Below, piece after piece: positions 44,118 to 53,874 of a DNA stretch of 64,000 bases. The DNA comes from Ditylenchus dipsaci. Lineage: Eukaryota > Nematoda > Chromadorea > Rhabditida > Anguinidae. Within the stretch, counting starts at the first letter, position 1. Every line of letters starts with the position of its first letter. A model generated the notes under the pieces. The model was given only the letters and a program-made list of their open reading frames with translations, was not told the DNA's origin and made no database searches. The stretch covers positions 1 through 64,000 of the forward strand of contig SADC01001312.1 of the NCBI GenBank assembly GCA_004194705.1, given 5' to 3'. A program made the position numbers and the translations under genes.

Positions 44118-44344
44118 GTCTCTACTTTTGAAAAATGTTGGTATTTTGTAGTTGTGTGGCTGTTGGAAGTGCATAATTGCTGGTGATGGTGACTTGAAGT
44201 GCATGAAGAATTCAAAAAATGACTGAAACAGCTTTTACAAAATAATTTACAAAAAATAGGAAGTAATTTCAGGAAAGTTTTTTTATCACTTTTCGCGTGT
44301 TAAAGGGCCATTGCCGTCCACGAAAGTGGTTGTCCCTCGCTAAT

Positions 44345-44730
44345 TTAGCACTACAATTGTCATGTGTGGTAATTGCTATTTTCTACTCAGAATTTATCAC
44401 TGAGTATTTGTAGCAAAAAAAAAGTTTGGAAAAAAGACGGGATTCTACGCATAAAACAGCAAATTGGAGTAATTTTTTAAAACCTAATAGTTTTAACCTA
44501 TCTGATAGAGCAACTCTTCAGGAATATTTTGAGATATCATGAACTTAAACAAGTAAAAATTTTCACAGAAACAACCGATTTGAAGTGTTGACGTTGAAGG
44601 GCAAAAAAATACTCCAATTTGCAACATAAAACGCTGTTTTATGCGTAGAATCCCGTCTTTTTCCAAACTTTTTTTGCTAGGAATGCTCAGCGGTGAATTC
44701 TGAGCAGAATTCGGCAATGACCATTTTTGC
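44345..44730. repeat. Foldback with GACGGGATTCTACGC arms
   Basis: GTTTGGAAAAAAGACGGG, TTCTACGCATAAAAC and AATTGGAGTA are inverted at 44600-44672. Outer arms extend to ACTCAGAATT / AATTCTGAGC. Loop near 44530. Confidence 0.7.
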
Positions 44731-44939
44731 ATTTTTCATTTATTTAAAATTAGTGTTTAAACGTCTTCTAAGTAACTTTTATATGATTAAAACAATAGAA
44801 AAGCTATTTTCGGACATTTTTCCACACAAAAAATTGCTTTTGAAATTGTTTGACCGAAATTCGACTTTTTGCCTTAGCGGACCAAGGTAAACCACCTCAT
44901 ATGAGGGTATTTTACGCCGTTTTGGTCACTGGAGCTAGG

Positions 44940-45480
44940 CAAAAAAGCCTCTATATGCATTTTATGGTAAAGGGACGTTTCAGCACTTTTTTTCAAATGA
45001 AAAAAGTGCTGAAAGGCAAAAAGTGATTTTTTTGAAAAAAATTGCCTTGGTCCCCCCTGTTGTTTGAAACCTTGCTTATTGGTGGTTTCAAAACCACAGG
45101 GGGGACCAAGGCAATTTTTTTCAAAAAAATCACTTTTTGCCTTTCAGCACTTTTTTTCATTTGAAAAAAAGTGCTGAAACGTTCACGCACCCATTTTATG
45201 ATCAAGAGTCTTGCTGGGAATCATGTCTAAGGCAAGTGAGTGCGCGCATCTCTAGCACTCAGGCCCCCTGCGCGCCCGAGGGGGCTTGGAGTTGAGATGC
45301 GCACACCCACAAACCTTAGACACAAATCACTCGAAAGTGACTCTGGTTGCATGAAAAAAGCATGCATACCAGAGTTTCTTTATGCGGTAGGCCCAGTCAA
45401 CAAAACTATGTTCAAGTTCCATCTTTTGGAGTGTCTGGGTACCTCTTAAGGATGGTTTAGCTTGTTGCTCCAAAGCAAAA
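44940..45480. repeat. Perfect hairpin plus GC hairpin module
   Basis: 44975-45183 is an almost perfect palindrome (ACGTTTCAGCACTTTTTTTC; GCCTTGGTCCCCCCTG) with a 30-base loop. 45195-45425 is a GC hairpin core copy (CAAGTGAGTGCGCGCATCTC; GAGTTGAGATGCGCACACCC) with a shortened centre. Flanking CACTTTTTGCC / GGCAAAAAAGCC segments tie both into one mosaic foldback. Confidence 0.75.
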
Positions 45481-45639
45481 AGTAGAATTTTGGTCAAATT
45501 TTTTTTCTTCAAAGTTATGAGATAATAGCTTTATTTGTTTAAGCATAGGAGACGTTTTAACACTGTTTTGAAATAAATGAAAAATGCGACCCCACACACA
45601 CCGACCCCACCCCCCCCCTAAGTGCATAAGTGCCAAAAA

Positions 45640-45815
45640 GTTTTCTAATCATTGAACTTCTGTACGGATCATTCAACTTGGTTTCGAACACAACTTTACC
45701 TAAAATTAAATTCTAGGCCTTGTTTTGTCAGAAACCAAATTAAAAAATCTGTACAGAAGTTCAATGATCGGGAAAATGATTTGAATTGACGGGGTACAAT
45801 ACAGCTATGCTCCTT
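45640..45815. repeat. TTTCTAACAAAA-type hairpin
   Basis: AATCATTGAACTTCTGTACGG is inverted at 45748-45772; inner arms CTTTACCTAAAATTAAATTC. Same core as 8016-8247. Confidence 0.7.
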
Positions 45816-45849
45816 TAAAGTAATTCATCATTGTTTACGGTAGTAAATG

Positions 45850-45858
45850 TATATAAAA
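45850..45858 (+). promoter_or_regulatory. TATA box upstream of the small secreted ORF
   Basis: TATATAAAA precedes the ORF by about 160 bp, and TCAGT-type initiator sequence lies at 45892. Inferred by position. Confidence 0.35.
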
Positions 45859-46017
45859 ATTAGCATTAGCATCAGCTAAATTCGCCTGCGTTCAGTCGAT
45901 TTTGTTTCAACTACAATTGCTAATTAACTGCTGGTAGTTGTATCTTATTAACTTACACAAACAATTTCCAGTTTTTATCTAGTTTTGCTGTAGAACTGCT
46001 TTAACTATAAGTTTGTT

Positions 46018-46173
46018 ATGACATTTCGTTTAATAATGAAGATGACATCAAATGTTACTTTTATCTTTTTTGCCTTGGTTGCTGTTCGTTTCCCAGTAGC
46101 TAGTCCAGCAAGTATTCCAATTAGAGGTCTTGAAGGAGAGAAGATGCTTTACCTCTGGATCATGTGTAAATAA
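46018..46173 (+). CDS. Candidate small secreted protein, 51 aa
   Basis: ATG at 46018, stop TAA at 46171-46173. A short basic start (FRLIMKM) is followed by the hydrophobic VTFIFFALVAV and a likely cleavage after PVASPA, leaving a peptide of about 20 residues beginning SIPIRGLEGE. An AATAAA signal is at 46183-46188, and a TATA box lies upstream. Alternatively GTGTAAAT near the end is a splice donor and the ORF is only a first exon; ATTTCAG at about 46230 could be the acceptor. No family recognised. The surroundings are repeats, so a chance ORF is possible. Confidence 0.4.
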   Translation: MTFRLIMKMTSNVTFIFFALVAVRFPVASPASIPIRGLEGEKMLYLWIMCK

Positions 46174-46364
46174 TCATTTAAGCCAATAAAATGACAAATT
46201 ATATATTTTTTAAATCAGCTTTCTTATTTCAGAAAGAGCTGGAAAATATGTCTTTTCTTTAACCCTATACCTGGGGTTTTGTGCCGTTTACATCACACCT
46301 CAAAATTTTTCATTAAAAGTTGTTTGATATATAAGTTTTTGATTCCTTGGTCATATAATAAATA

Positions 46365-46726
46365 CCGTATTCTCTCTAATAGAACGCCATGACGTTCTAT
46401 TTTTCAACCTCCAAAAAGTTTTTAGACTTTGCGTTGAAAATGTAATAACACATGATTTACCCCCCTAGTTTTGGCCCTAAGGCAGGGAACCCATAAATGT
46501 TTTTTAAAAATAAGTAGATTTTTTCAGAAAAATAAGATTTTTCGTCTAAAAGAGCATATTTTCAAAAAAAGCTAAGATTTTCAGTACAAAAAAAAGTAGC
46601 TCACGGATAATTTTGGAATTAATAAAAAAACTAAGATTCGGGGTGCCGAAATTAGTAGAATTCTTATAAATAAGTAGATATCGGATCCCTGCCCTAAGGG
46701 GTGGCGTTCTATTAGAGAGAATACGG
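46365..46726. mobile_element. MITE with ACCGTATTCTCTCTAATAG ends
   Basis: TA at 46363-46364 and 46727-46728; ends CCGTATTCTCTCTAATAGAA and its perfect complement. The interior is AT-rich without ORF. The end resembles 52954-53198 and 57559-57639. Confidence 0.8.
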
Positions 46727-47095
46727 TAAATCCACGCATCTTCCTCATAGCCTTGTATGTGAAAACTTTAAATAAATCACCATTTACTGTAGCTAAATAC
46801 CCTGTTTTTTTGAAAACAGTACTTAAAAAGCTTCCGCCAGACTTAAATTCTTCAAACGCTATGCATCTACTTTCCAAAGAGAGAAGTACATGGACGGAAT
46901 TTGAATGATCGAAGTATGAAACTTCAAGCGAAACAAAATGTTACGCTAAATTACAGCGCACAGAAAAAGTATTAGTACTGTTAGCCCTTCGAAGGGTGTT
47001 GAAAAATAATTACCCATAAGTAATTCATAGAGACTAGGGTGAGTGAAAAAAACATGTTTTTAAGCGCCCGTTTTTATCAGGGCGACCCTCATTAA

Positions 47096-47457
47096 AGGGA
47101 GGGGGGAAAGCTACTTAGGTTTGAAAAAGTAGCTTCCATGGCGCAGTGCGTAAGCGTTTGCGTTTTTGGCGCAAAATGGTGTTTTTTGGTGTTGCAGGTT
47201 CAATCCCACGTAGTGGCACACTTTTTTTTGGCTTGTTTGATCATTTCTAGGGTAATTTGGGTAGCTGATTCCGAATCTGGCGTCAAAAAAGTCTAATTAC
47301 CTCTAAACTGGCCAAACAAGCCAAAAAAATAGTGTGCCCCTACGTGGGATTGAACCTGCAACACCAAAACAACACCATATTGGGCTAAAAAACGCAAACG
47401 CTTACGCACTGCGCCATGGAAGCCACTTTTTCAAACCTAAGTAGCTTTACCCCTCCT
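47096..47457. mobile_element. TTAA palindrome with tRNA-like ends (second copy)
   Basis: TTAA at 47092-47095 and 47458-47461. Both ends carry AAAGTAGCTTCCATGGCGCA-type sequence with the A box TGGCGCAGTGCGTAAGCG and a B box (GGTTCAATCCC). The halves are near-perfect complements meeting near 47275. Same plan as 33051-33875 but without the central insertion. Confidence 0.8.
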
Positions 47458-47830
47458 TTAAAAGCGCACTACCTCCCACCCCCGCATTCACCTACACTTC
47501 TGGTGGTCTGCTTGCGATTACTTCACAACCTTCGATCTTTGGTACGCTCTTGCGCAACCACCACCTCTTATCACGACACTAAAGTGACCTTGTGTGAATA
47601 TCAGAATACCCCATTTGGGCACTGGTCAACTGAGTATTATTACCTGAGTACCACGACCTAGATACCATCCGTGTACCACTTTGAACACTATTTGGATAAC
47701 ACTATATGAAAACCACTACCTATGTAACACCTGATTACTACCATCTGAGTGTTACAACCCTGACACCACCATCTGGGTGAAAGGCATTTTTGGATTCAGC
47801 AGTTGAATACCTTTTCAGGATGGGTACATG

Positions 47831-47964
47831 CAGGGGCGTACGCAAGGGGAGGGCGTTAGTGGGCACGTGCCCCCCCCCGTCAGATTTTTTCAAAACGGTG
47901 TATGTAAAATGGCATAGAAAAGGCCTGGCGCCCCCTCCGTCAGAAATTCCTGCGTACGCCACTG
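47831..47964. mobile_element. 134-bp hAT-like MITE
   Basis: GGTACATG (47823-47830) and GATACATG (47965-47972) flank CAGGGGCGTACGC and GCGTACGCCACTG. An 8-bp duplication with one mismatch and a CAGGGGCG end fit hAT. Confidence 0.8.
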
Positions 47965-48344
47965 GATACATGGTAGCTGACTTCCCTTCCCGAGGTTTAC
48001 TGATTTTTTAAGACCGTTTTATAACTATTTATTGATAAGAATAATGTTTGCTGGCGTTAGGATCTGAACCCATAACCTTAAAACCGAAAAAATTTTAAAT
48101 TTTGACCAAAATTTTGTAGATTTTTTTTAGATTAACAGTTTGTGGACGCTTGTTATCCCACATATTTAGTTTTTTTAAATTACATACTCTATACTTAAAC
48201 GAAAGAGGAGACTCTGTAGTGTTCTCCTTTTTTACAGAATTAAAAATACTCATAAAAACTTGGGTAACGTAGCACAAAAAAAGTTAGAAACTCCAAAATT
48301 TGGCCTAAAATCGATATGCTCAAAAGTTGCAAATTTTGCAAGAA

Positions 48345-49130
48345 ATGGCTAATTCTGATGTGCGCATCGTGTTCAGCCACCCTGATTCACCCTGGAAACT
48401 ACTACAAGCACAGCGTGGTGAGGGCTGTATAAAAATTGAATTTCCCGTCCTGATCCTGGATTTATGCCTTCCTTGTGTCCTGTCCCGAAATTTTTTAATT
48501 CCAATTCTGTCCTATCCAGTTGCGGAAAGGTCAAGCCATCATATCTACCAAATACTGTATAAAGACAAATACTATATAAAGATTATACGGCATTCCTAGG
48601 GTATTGGGTTTAAAATTTCTTTCAAACTTTTTTTATTGTAGCTACTTCTTCTGACCTGCACGAAATGGCCGATGTACTTGCCATGCCCCTGCTGCGCGAA
48701 GCAATCAATGAAGCTAATCTTCGAGGGCTAGCTGATTTCCTTCAAGGATTGAGCTACGAAGAGTGTTTTCGACTAACTATATTTTTTAAGCAGTTAATGG
48801 CTGGTCAAGGTGACAAAATACTATTTTTAGACCTGTGGCTACTGCTCTTGGTGAAGGCGATAATGTATTTTTTATAGATCAAACGTCATATACTAATTTT
48901 TTGTTTAGTGGGTGTATTTTCCTAAAACGGCCAAATTCTTCTGGCATATGTGGAGCTTCTATGATTGGATGCAAGAGATAAAACCGAAAACTTATTCCAC
49001 TACTTTTCACTACCAGAAAGGCACTTTTGGCAGAGTGATGTGTCCCTGTAAATTGTGCCTGACTCTAGATGCTTCTACTTGCATTGATGTTAGCAAGGAA
49101 AAGGTGGAGCGCAACTCGCATTTTGGCTAG
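48345..49130 (+). CDS. Unrecognised three-exon gene, 167 aa, intact
   Basis: Exons 48345-48417, 48642-48850 and 48909-49130 join in frame (504 nt including TAG) with GTGAGG and GTGAAG donors and TTGTAG and TTGTTTAG acceptors. The first part reads MANSDVRIVFSHPDSPWKLL. The middle has ATSSDLHEMADVLAMPLLRE and a helical LADFLQGLSYEECFRLTIFF. A hydrophobic ILFLDLWLLLLWVYF could be a membrane segment. The end is aromatic- and cysteine-rich (FFWHMWSFYDWM, GRVMCPCKLCLTL). I do not recognise the family. The clean phase across both introns makes it a credible gene. A TTTTGCAAG just before the ATG could be an acceptor. Confidence 0.6.
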
Positions 49131-50460
49131 CCAGATTAATTTTTACTGCTTCACGATAAAAAGGATTAAAAAAAATTCAATATTTATTTTTGTAATAAAA
49201 ATCACATAGTTGTTCGATGAAAATAAATCTGAAAACTAATTATAGCCGGTGAATAAGATAAGGTAAAGTGACTCTCGATAAAGCCATCTCGTTATAAGGC
49301 GGCTGACATCAGGCTCAAACTTTCAACACTCCTATTTTTGACAACTCGTTTTGTTGACAATTTGTACTTTTGACAATCTGTCAAATAGAAACTCAAACTT
49401 TCGTCTCAAGACGATTTACTTAAATAATCATTGAAATTTTTGTTAGCTCATTCAAATCAGGATTCATTCTGTATCTTAGACGATATTTTGCCTATTACTT
49501 AATTTCTTTGTTTTTAGAGAGATGTCAGTGTAGACATTTTTGTTTGTTTCTTATACAATAATTTTTTCTTATGTAATTGGAATGTTACCTGAAAATCATA
49601 AATGGCGATTTCGGTACTAATTAACAGGTGCGGTAAATTCCTTGTCTGGTAAATTCCCTCTCTTGTAAATTTTCCCTCCGGTTAGTTACCCCGCAATGAA
49701 TCAACCCTCAAATTTTTGAGGTTACAGGTTTGAATCCTGGTGATAGTAGACATTTTTTCCTTGACTAATAGTCATAAACAAGTTGTTATAAGATCGTTAA
49801 GTCTCAGCTTGAGTAGGGGACCCCGTAGTACCTCCCTAAGTGGGTATACACCTCCAGAATTCAAAATTTTGGATCTAACTGAAATTAATTAAAAATCATT
49901 ATTTCCTGTCTAGAATCGTTTCCTGTTTATTAAATGAAAATGCTGTTTTGACTAACCAGAACCTCCTTACCCTGGATAGTTACCCACTCCAAGATGATCG
50001 ACCTCAAATTTTGGTAACTGTTGTGCATGGGCAAACCAATTTTACTATCCTTATTAAAAGTAGGTGCCTAGAAAGATTTGTAAATAGCAAAACTTGGTTT
50101 TGACTTATTAACACAAGCATCGTTTGTTTTTATTTTTAAATAATATTAATTTTTCAGGCCAACCAGGTAAATATCCACCTATCCGTTGGTACTATCACAG
50201 GTTTCAGGGCTGGGTTAGGTAAAATCACACTTCTGGACCTGTCAAACAGGAGTCGGCTAAAGTACACAATCCCCCACTGGCCCGAAAATGCCCAAAATGG
50301 TGTCCTAAAAGCATTTTAGCTACTTTCAACGTGAAAAAGCAACAGAAATCAGTGGGAAGACACTTTTTAGCACTTTTTGAATTTTTTTATGCATTTTTGC
50401 CTTGGGGGACCAAGGTAACTCAACCTAAAAGGGTACGTGGACGTGTCTAAAAAACTAAAA
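49131..50460. other. Intergenic stretch
   Basis: AT-rich. 49620-49700 has GGTAAATTCCC repeats followed by the B-box module GAGGTTACAGGTTTGAATCC (49722-49741). 50395-50420 is the CTTGGGGGACCAAGGTAA fragment seen in other foldbacks. No gene recognised. Confidence 0.45.
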
Positions 50461-50469
50461 AAATATAAG

Positions 50470-50710
50470 ATTTGAACATAGTTTTGTTAACTGGGGCCTA
50501 CCGCATAAAGAAACTCTGGTACGCATACTTTTTCATGCATCCAGAGTCACTTTCGAGTGATTAGTGTCTAAGGTATGTGGGTGTGCGCATCTCAACTCCA
50601 AGCCCCCTGCGCCCCCGAAGGGAGTTAGAGATGCGCGCACTCACTTACCTTAGACATGATTCCGAGCAAGACTCTTGATGAAAAATGTATATAGTGTCTC
50701 TTTTTGTCGA
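50470..50710. repeat. GC hairpin module
   Basis: The arms ATTAGTGTCTAAGGTATGTG, GTGCGCATCTCAACTCC and CTCACTTACCTTAGACATG surround GCCCCCTGCGCCCCCGAAGG. Same core as at 11.1, 16.3, 41.5, 45.3 and 62.1 kb. Confidence 0.75.
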
Positions 50711-50829
50711 TTTTTGGTCGATTTTCGGTCAAATTTTTTTTTGTAGAAAGTGCTTTTATTCATCTTTTCTTTACGTAAAAGTAGTCAAATCGCGTAAAAA
50801 CCAGGTTATAACCGGTTTTCGGGCCAGGG

Positions 50830-51960
50830 GGATTCTATACTCCGGCCCAAGAGTCTTCATTCTATGTATGATAGGCCAGTCCAGGACAGGCCAGATACGC
50901 CAGAATTTCATTATTTTTGTCTGAAAAGGAAATTCTTCTAACTGTTAAGTGGAATTAGCAAAATGTGTCAACCCTATCTGGTAGAACATGGCCGTTTTAC
51001 TAATAGTAGCCGAAAAAAAATTTGTCTGCATAGAAAGAAAAATGGAGAATTTTGATAAAAGTGCCTTGGCGCCTCAAAATACCTTGGCTCTCTTTTAGTT
51101 TGTTTCAGTACTCTTATTCCTTTATCAGTCAAATTATAACCCATTCTGTAGCTCATCTCACTGGCTACAAAATGAGTGGTAGTTCGCCTGACAAAGAATA
51201 AAAATTACTTGACAAAAAAGCTATTGGCGAGAACATGCCATTGGCGTAATGATCTCATTGGCGAAAGTTTCATTGGCGAAACGATTACGCCCCAGCTTTT
51301 TTTAGAACGCGTTTTTAGAACAATGGTTTTTACAGACCTACTTAATTTGCGATGAAAACACAATTATCGCTTAGTTTTCCTGTGGTCCGGGCCCTGGTCT
51401 AGGGATGGCCTCTGGACGGAAAGCCTTTTTTGCAACTTTCTTCAAAATAGGATTAACAGATTTTGCAGTTTCCATTTACACTTCGCGGGTTTCTTTGTAA
51501 GACTCTGAAAACTCGGTGAAAGTAATTACTTAAGATGGATAGAAGTAATTTGGTGCTCCGATAAAATTTGAATACTGCTGTCGATCTCCTCCTAAAAACA
51601 AGAAAGGTAATAGTTGGTCTGTAAGCATGCAATAAATATTGCATGCTTCTAGCTAAATAAGGAAGAAGACCCAGTGCTGGCACCAGTAGTAGGCTATATT
51701 ATACATACACACACACGCACATACATATATGTGCATCATAGCCAGTCATAATGGGGCTGCCACCAATAGAGACGAGCTAAACAAAACCAGGCAAAAGAAG
51801 AAGAAGAAGACCAAATCAAGCATGAGAATATAGACAAGAGTGCCCCACCATTCATTTGCCGCCATATTTGCAGTTAAAGCTAATATAAACTGCAAGTGTT
51901 TCGAACTCTTTCTAAGTTGCACTTATTTAGCCATATTTTGATTAGCTCTGGTAAACTTTA
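50830..51960. other. Intergenic stretch with microsatellite
   Basis: 51220-51295 has four ATTGGCGAA / GGCGTAA units, a short tandem array. 51700-51735 is an ACAC/ATAC microsatellite and 51795-51812 a GAA run. No gene. Confidence 0.45.
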
Positions 51961-52043
51961 AATGGAAAGTGAGCCTGGAAACGAGCAAGAAGAAGAATTG
52001 CCTAAAATAAAACACAGAACCCCTATTACTTGGAAAAACTAGT
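51961..52043 (+). CDS. Possible first exon of an unidentified gene
   Basis: An ATG-led stretch, MESEPGNEQEEELPKIKHRT then PITWKN, ends at a GTGAGT donor. Its acidic, charged composition is unlike array translations. No downstream exon was found; joining to the SNAPIN acceptor would create a stop. Low confidence. Confidence 0.3.
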
Positions 52044-52405
52044 GAGTTTGTTTACATTAAATTTTAAAAATAAAAATCAGCCCTGAATGGGCATGCCAGA
52101 GCCCGCCAACCCCAGCTTTATTTGCGGTGTGACACAAGGGCATGCCTTTTTAACCCTCAAACTACTAAGTGGGTCTTTTCGACCCATTCGAATTTTTTAA
52201 TTTTTCAATAATGGTCGTTTTGAAAAAATTTATTTTTGCTTCAAGGCAAGTTATACCTTATTTGAACGCTTATTCATTGCTGCATACAGCAGTGCGCTTA
52301 TTTTTTCAAAAAAAAACTCAATCAGCTATGATTAAAAGTATAAATCAACGCTGTTTTGTGCATCATGTTAGCCTTTCTTTGTGCTACTTACATGCGTAAG
52401 AAGTA

Positions 52406-52757
52406 CAGGTGTTTCGAGAATTTCGAGCATTTTTAAATCACTATAACTTTTTTTTGTAGACTGTAAACGCAGATCGACTCAGAATCAAAAAGCAATTTTT
52501 TCGGTATATAAAGTCAAAAACACGATTTTCGCTTGGTACACCACCCCCCCCCGGGGTTTGGGCCTTGCCCATCCAGAGACCATCCACAGTCCAGGACCCG
52601 AAACGCAGGGGGACCAAGCAAAATCATGTTTTCGACTTTATATACCGAAAAATTGCTTTTCAATTATGAGTCGATCTGCGTTTACAGAATTCGAAAATTC
52701 GGCCTACAAAAAAATTTATGTCGATTGAAAAGTGTTCGAAATTCTTGAAACACCCTG
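52406..52757. mobile_element. Tc1/mariner-like MITE with TA duplication
   Basis: TA at 52404-52405 and 52758-52759; ends CAGGTGTTTCGAGAATTTCG and AATTCTTGAAACACCCTG. Palindromic about GGTTTGGGCC near 52560. Homologous to 24374-24727. Confidence 0.85.
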
Positions 52758-52759
52758 TA

Positions 52760-53874
52760 TAAAGGTTTGCTCTTGCAAACGGCCAGAATCGGCGCTGTTT
52801 AAAAATCTTCAACTTTGCAAATATTTTCAAATGCCTTTATTTTCAACTAAGAGCAACAGGCGCCTATCGGTGCCACTTTCGTAAAGATCTCAGAAATTAT
52901 TTTTAAATTTTTCAAATCGCAATTAGTTGCATCCAGAATCTGGATTCCAGATACCGTATTTCCTCTAATAAGCGCGCATGCTCTAATAAGCGCGCACCCC
53001 CTACTTTGAGGCCTATATCTCAGCTCAGAGAATTTTATTCCAAAGCTGTTTGATACGTTTTCTTAACTCCACGAGCTCTACCGATTCCACTTTAAGTTTT
53101 TAGTTGAGCACCAAAAATCTCGAAATCGAATTCTAAATTTTCCGATTTTTGGGGTTTGAATAATAAGCGCGCCGGCGCGCTTATTAGAGGAAATACGGTA
53201 TTTGAAAAGATGTGACTGAAGTATGCCCTCAAAAGTCTGAATTTCACCGCAAATTTATTAAATTCCACCAGCAAATTTCCCTATTGGGAATTTGCTTTGA
53301 GCTTTTTCGTAATATTTTATTTTTTACACTAACATATAGCCCTGGATTTTAACTTTCAAACAAGCTGTCAAATTCCACTGATTGGTTGTAGGAGTATAGA
53401 GATTTAGAGGTTTTCAAAAAAACTTGACGTTTTTTGACGTTTAAAAATGCCAATATACTATTTGTTCAATTAATTAAAAATAGCTGATCACTGTCACTGA
53501 AAAAAACTGCATTCCAAAAATATAACTTTATCATGCCTTGAATTTGCAGAAAATATTTGCTGTGAATTTTTTTCAGATTGATCAACTTTCAAAAATTGAT
53601 AAGATTTATAGATTTCAACTTTTTATTATAAGTTTTCAAAAGAGTCTAAAAGTGTTTTAGCATGCACATATTTGTCATTAATAGCTCTTAGCAACTAAAT
53701 CTACTACTACTCACTCAAAAAGACATTTTCAATTTATCTAATGAACCTTAGATTTGAAAGCGGTGTAAGGGAATGTGTGTTGGCGCTTTTCTTATGAATT
53801 CAATTACTTATTTTTATGCAGAAACTCAGAGAGCAAACTCTAATCTTGCAAATTTCACCGTTGTTTTTGTTCAG
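52760..53874. other. Region upstream of SNAPIN
   Basis: AT-rich; apart from the MITE at 52954-53198 I see no repeat border or coding exon. The acceptor before SNAPIN's ATG means 5'UTR or trans-spliced sequence may start anywhere here. Confidence 0.4.
52954..53198. mobile_element. MITE with CCGTATTTCCTCTAATAAG ends
   Basis: TA at 52952-52953 and 53199-53200; ends are exact complements, and AAGCGCGC is repeated inside each. No coding sequence. Confidence 0.85.
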
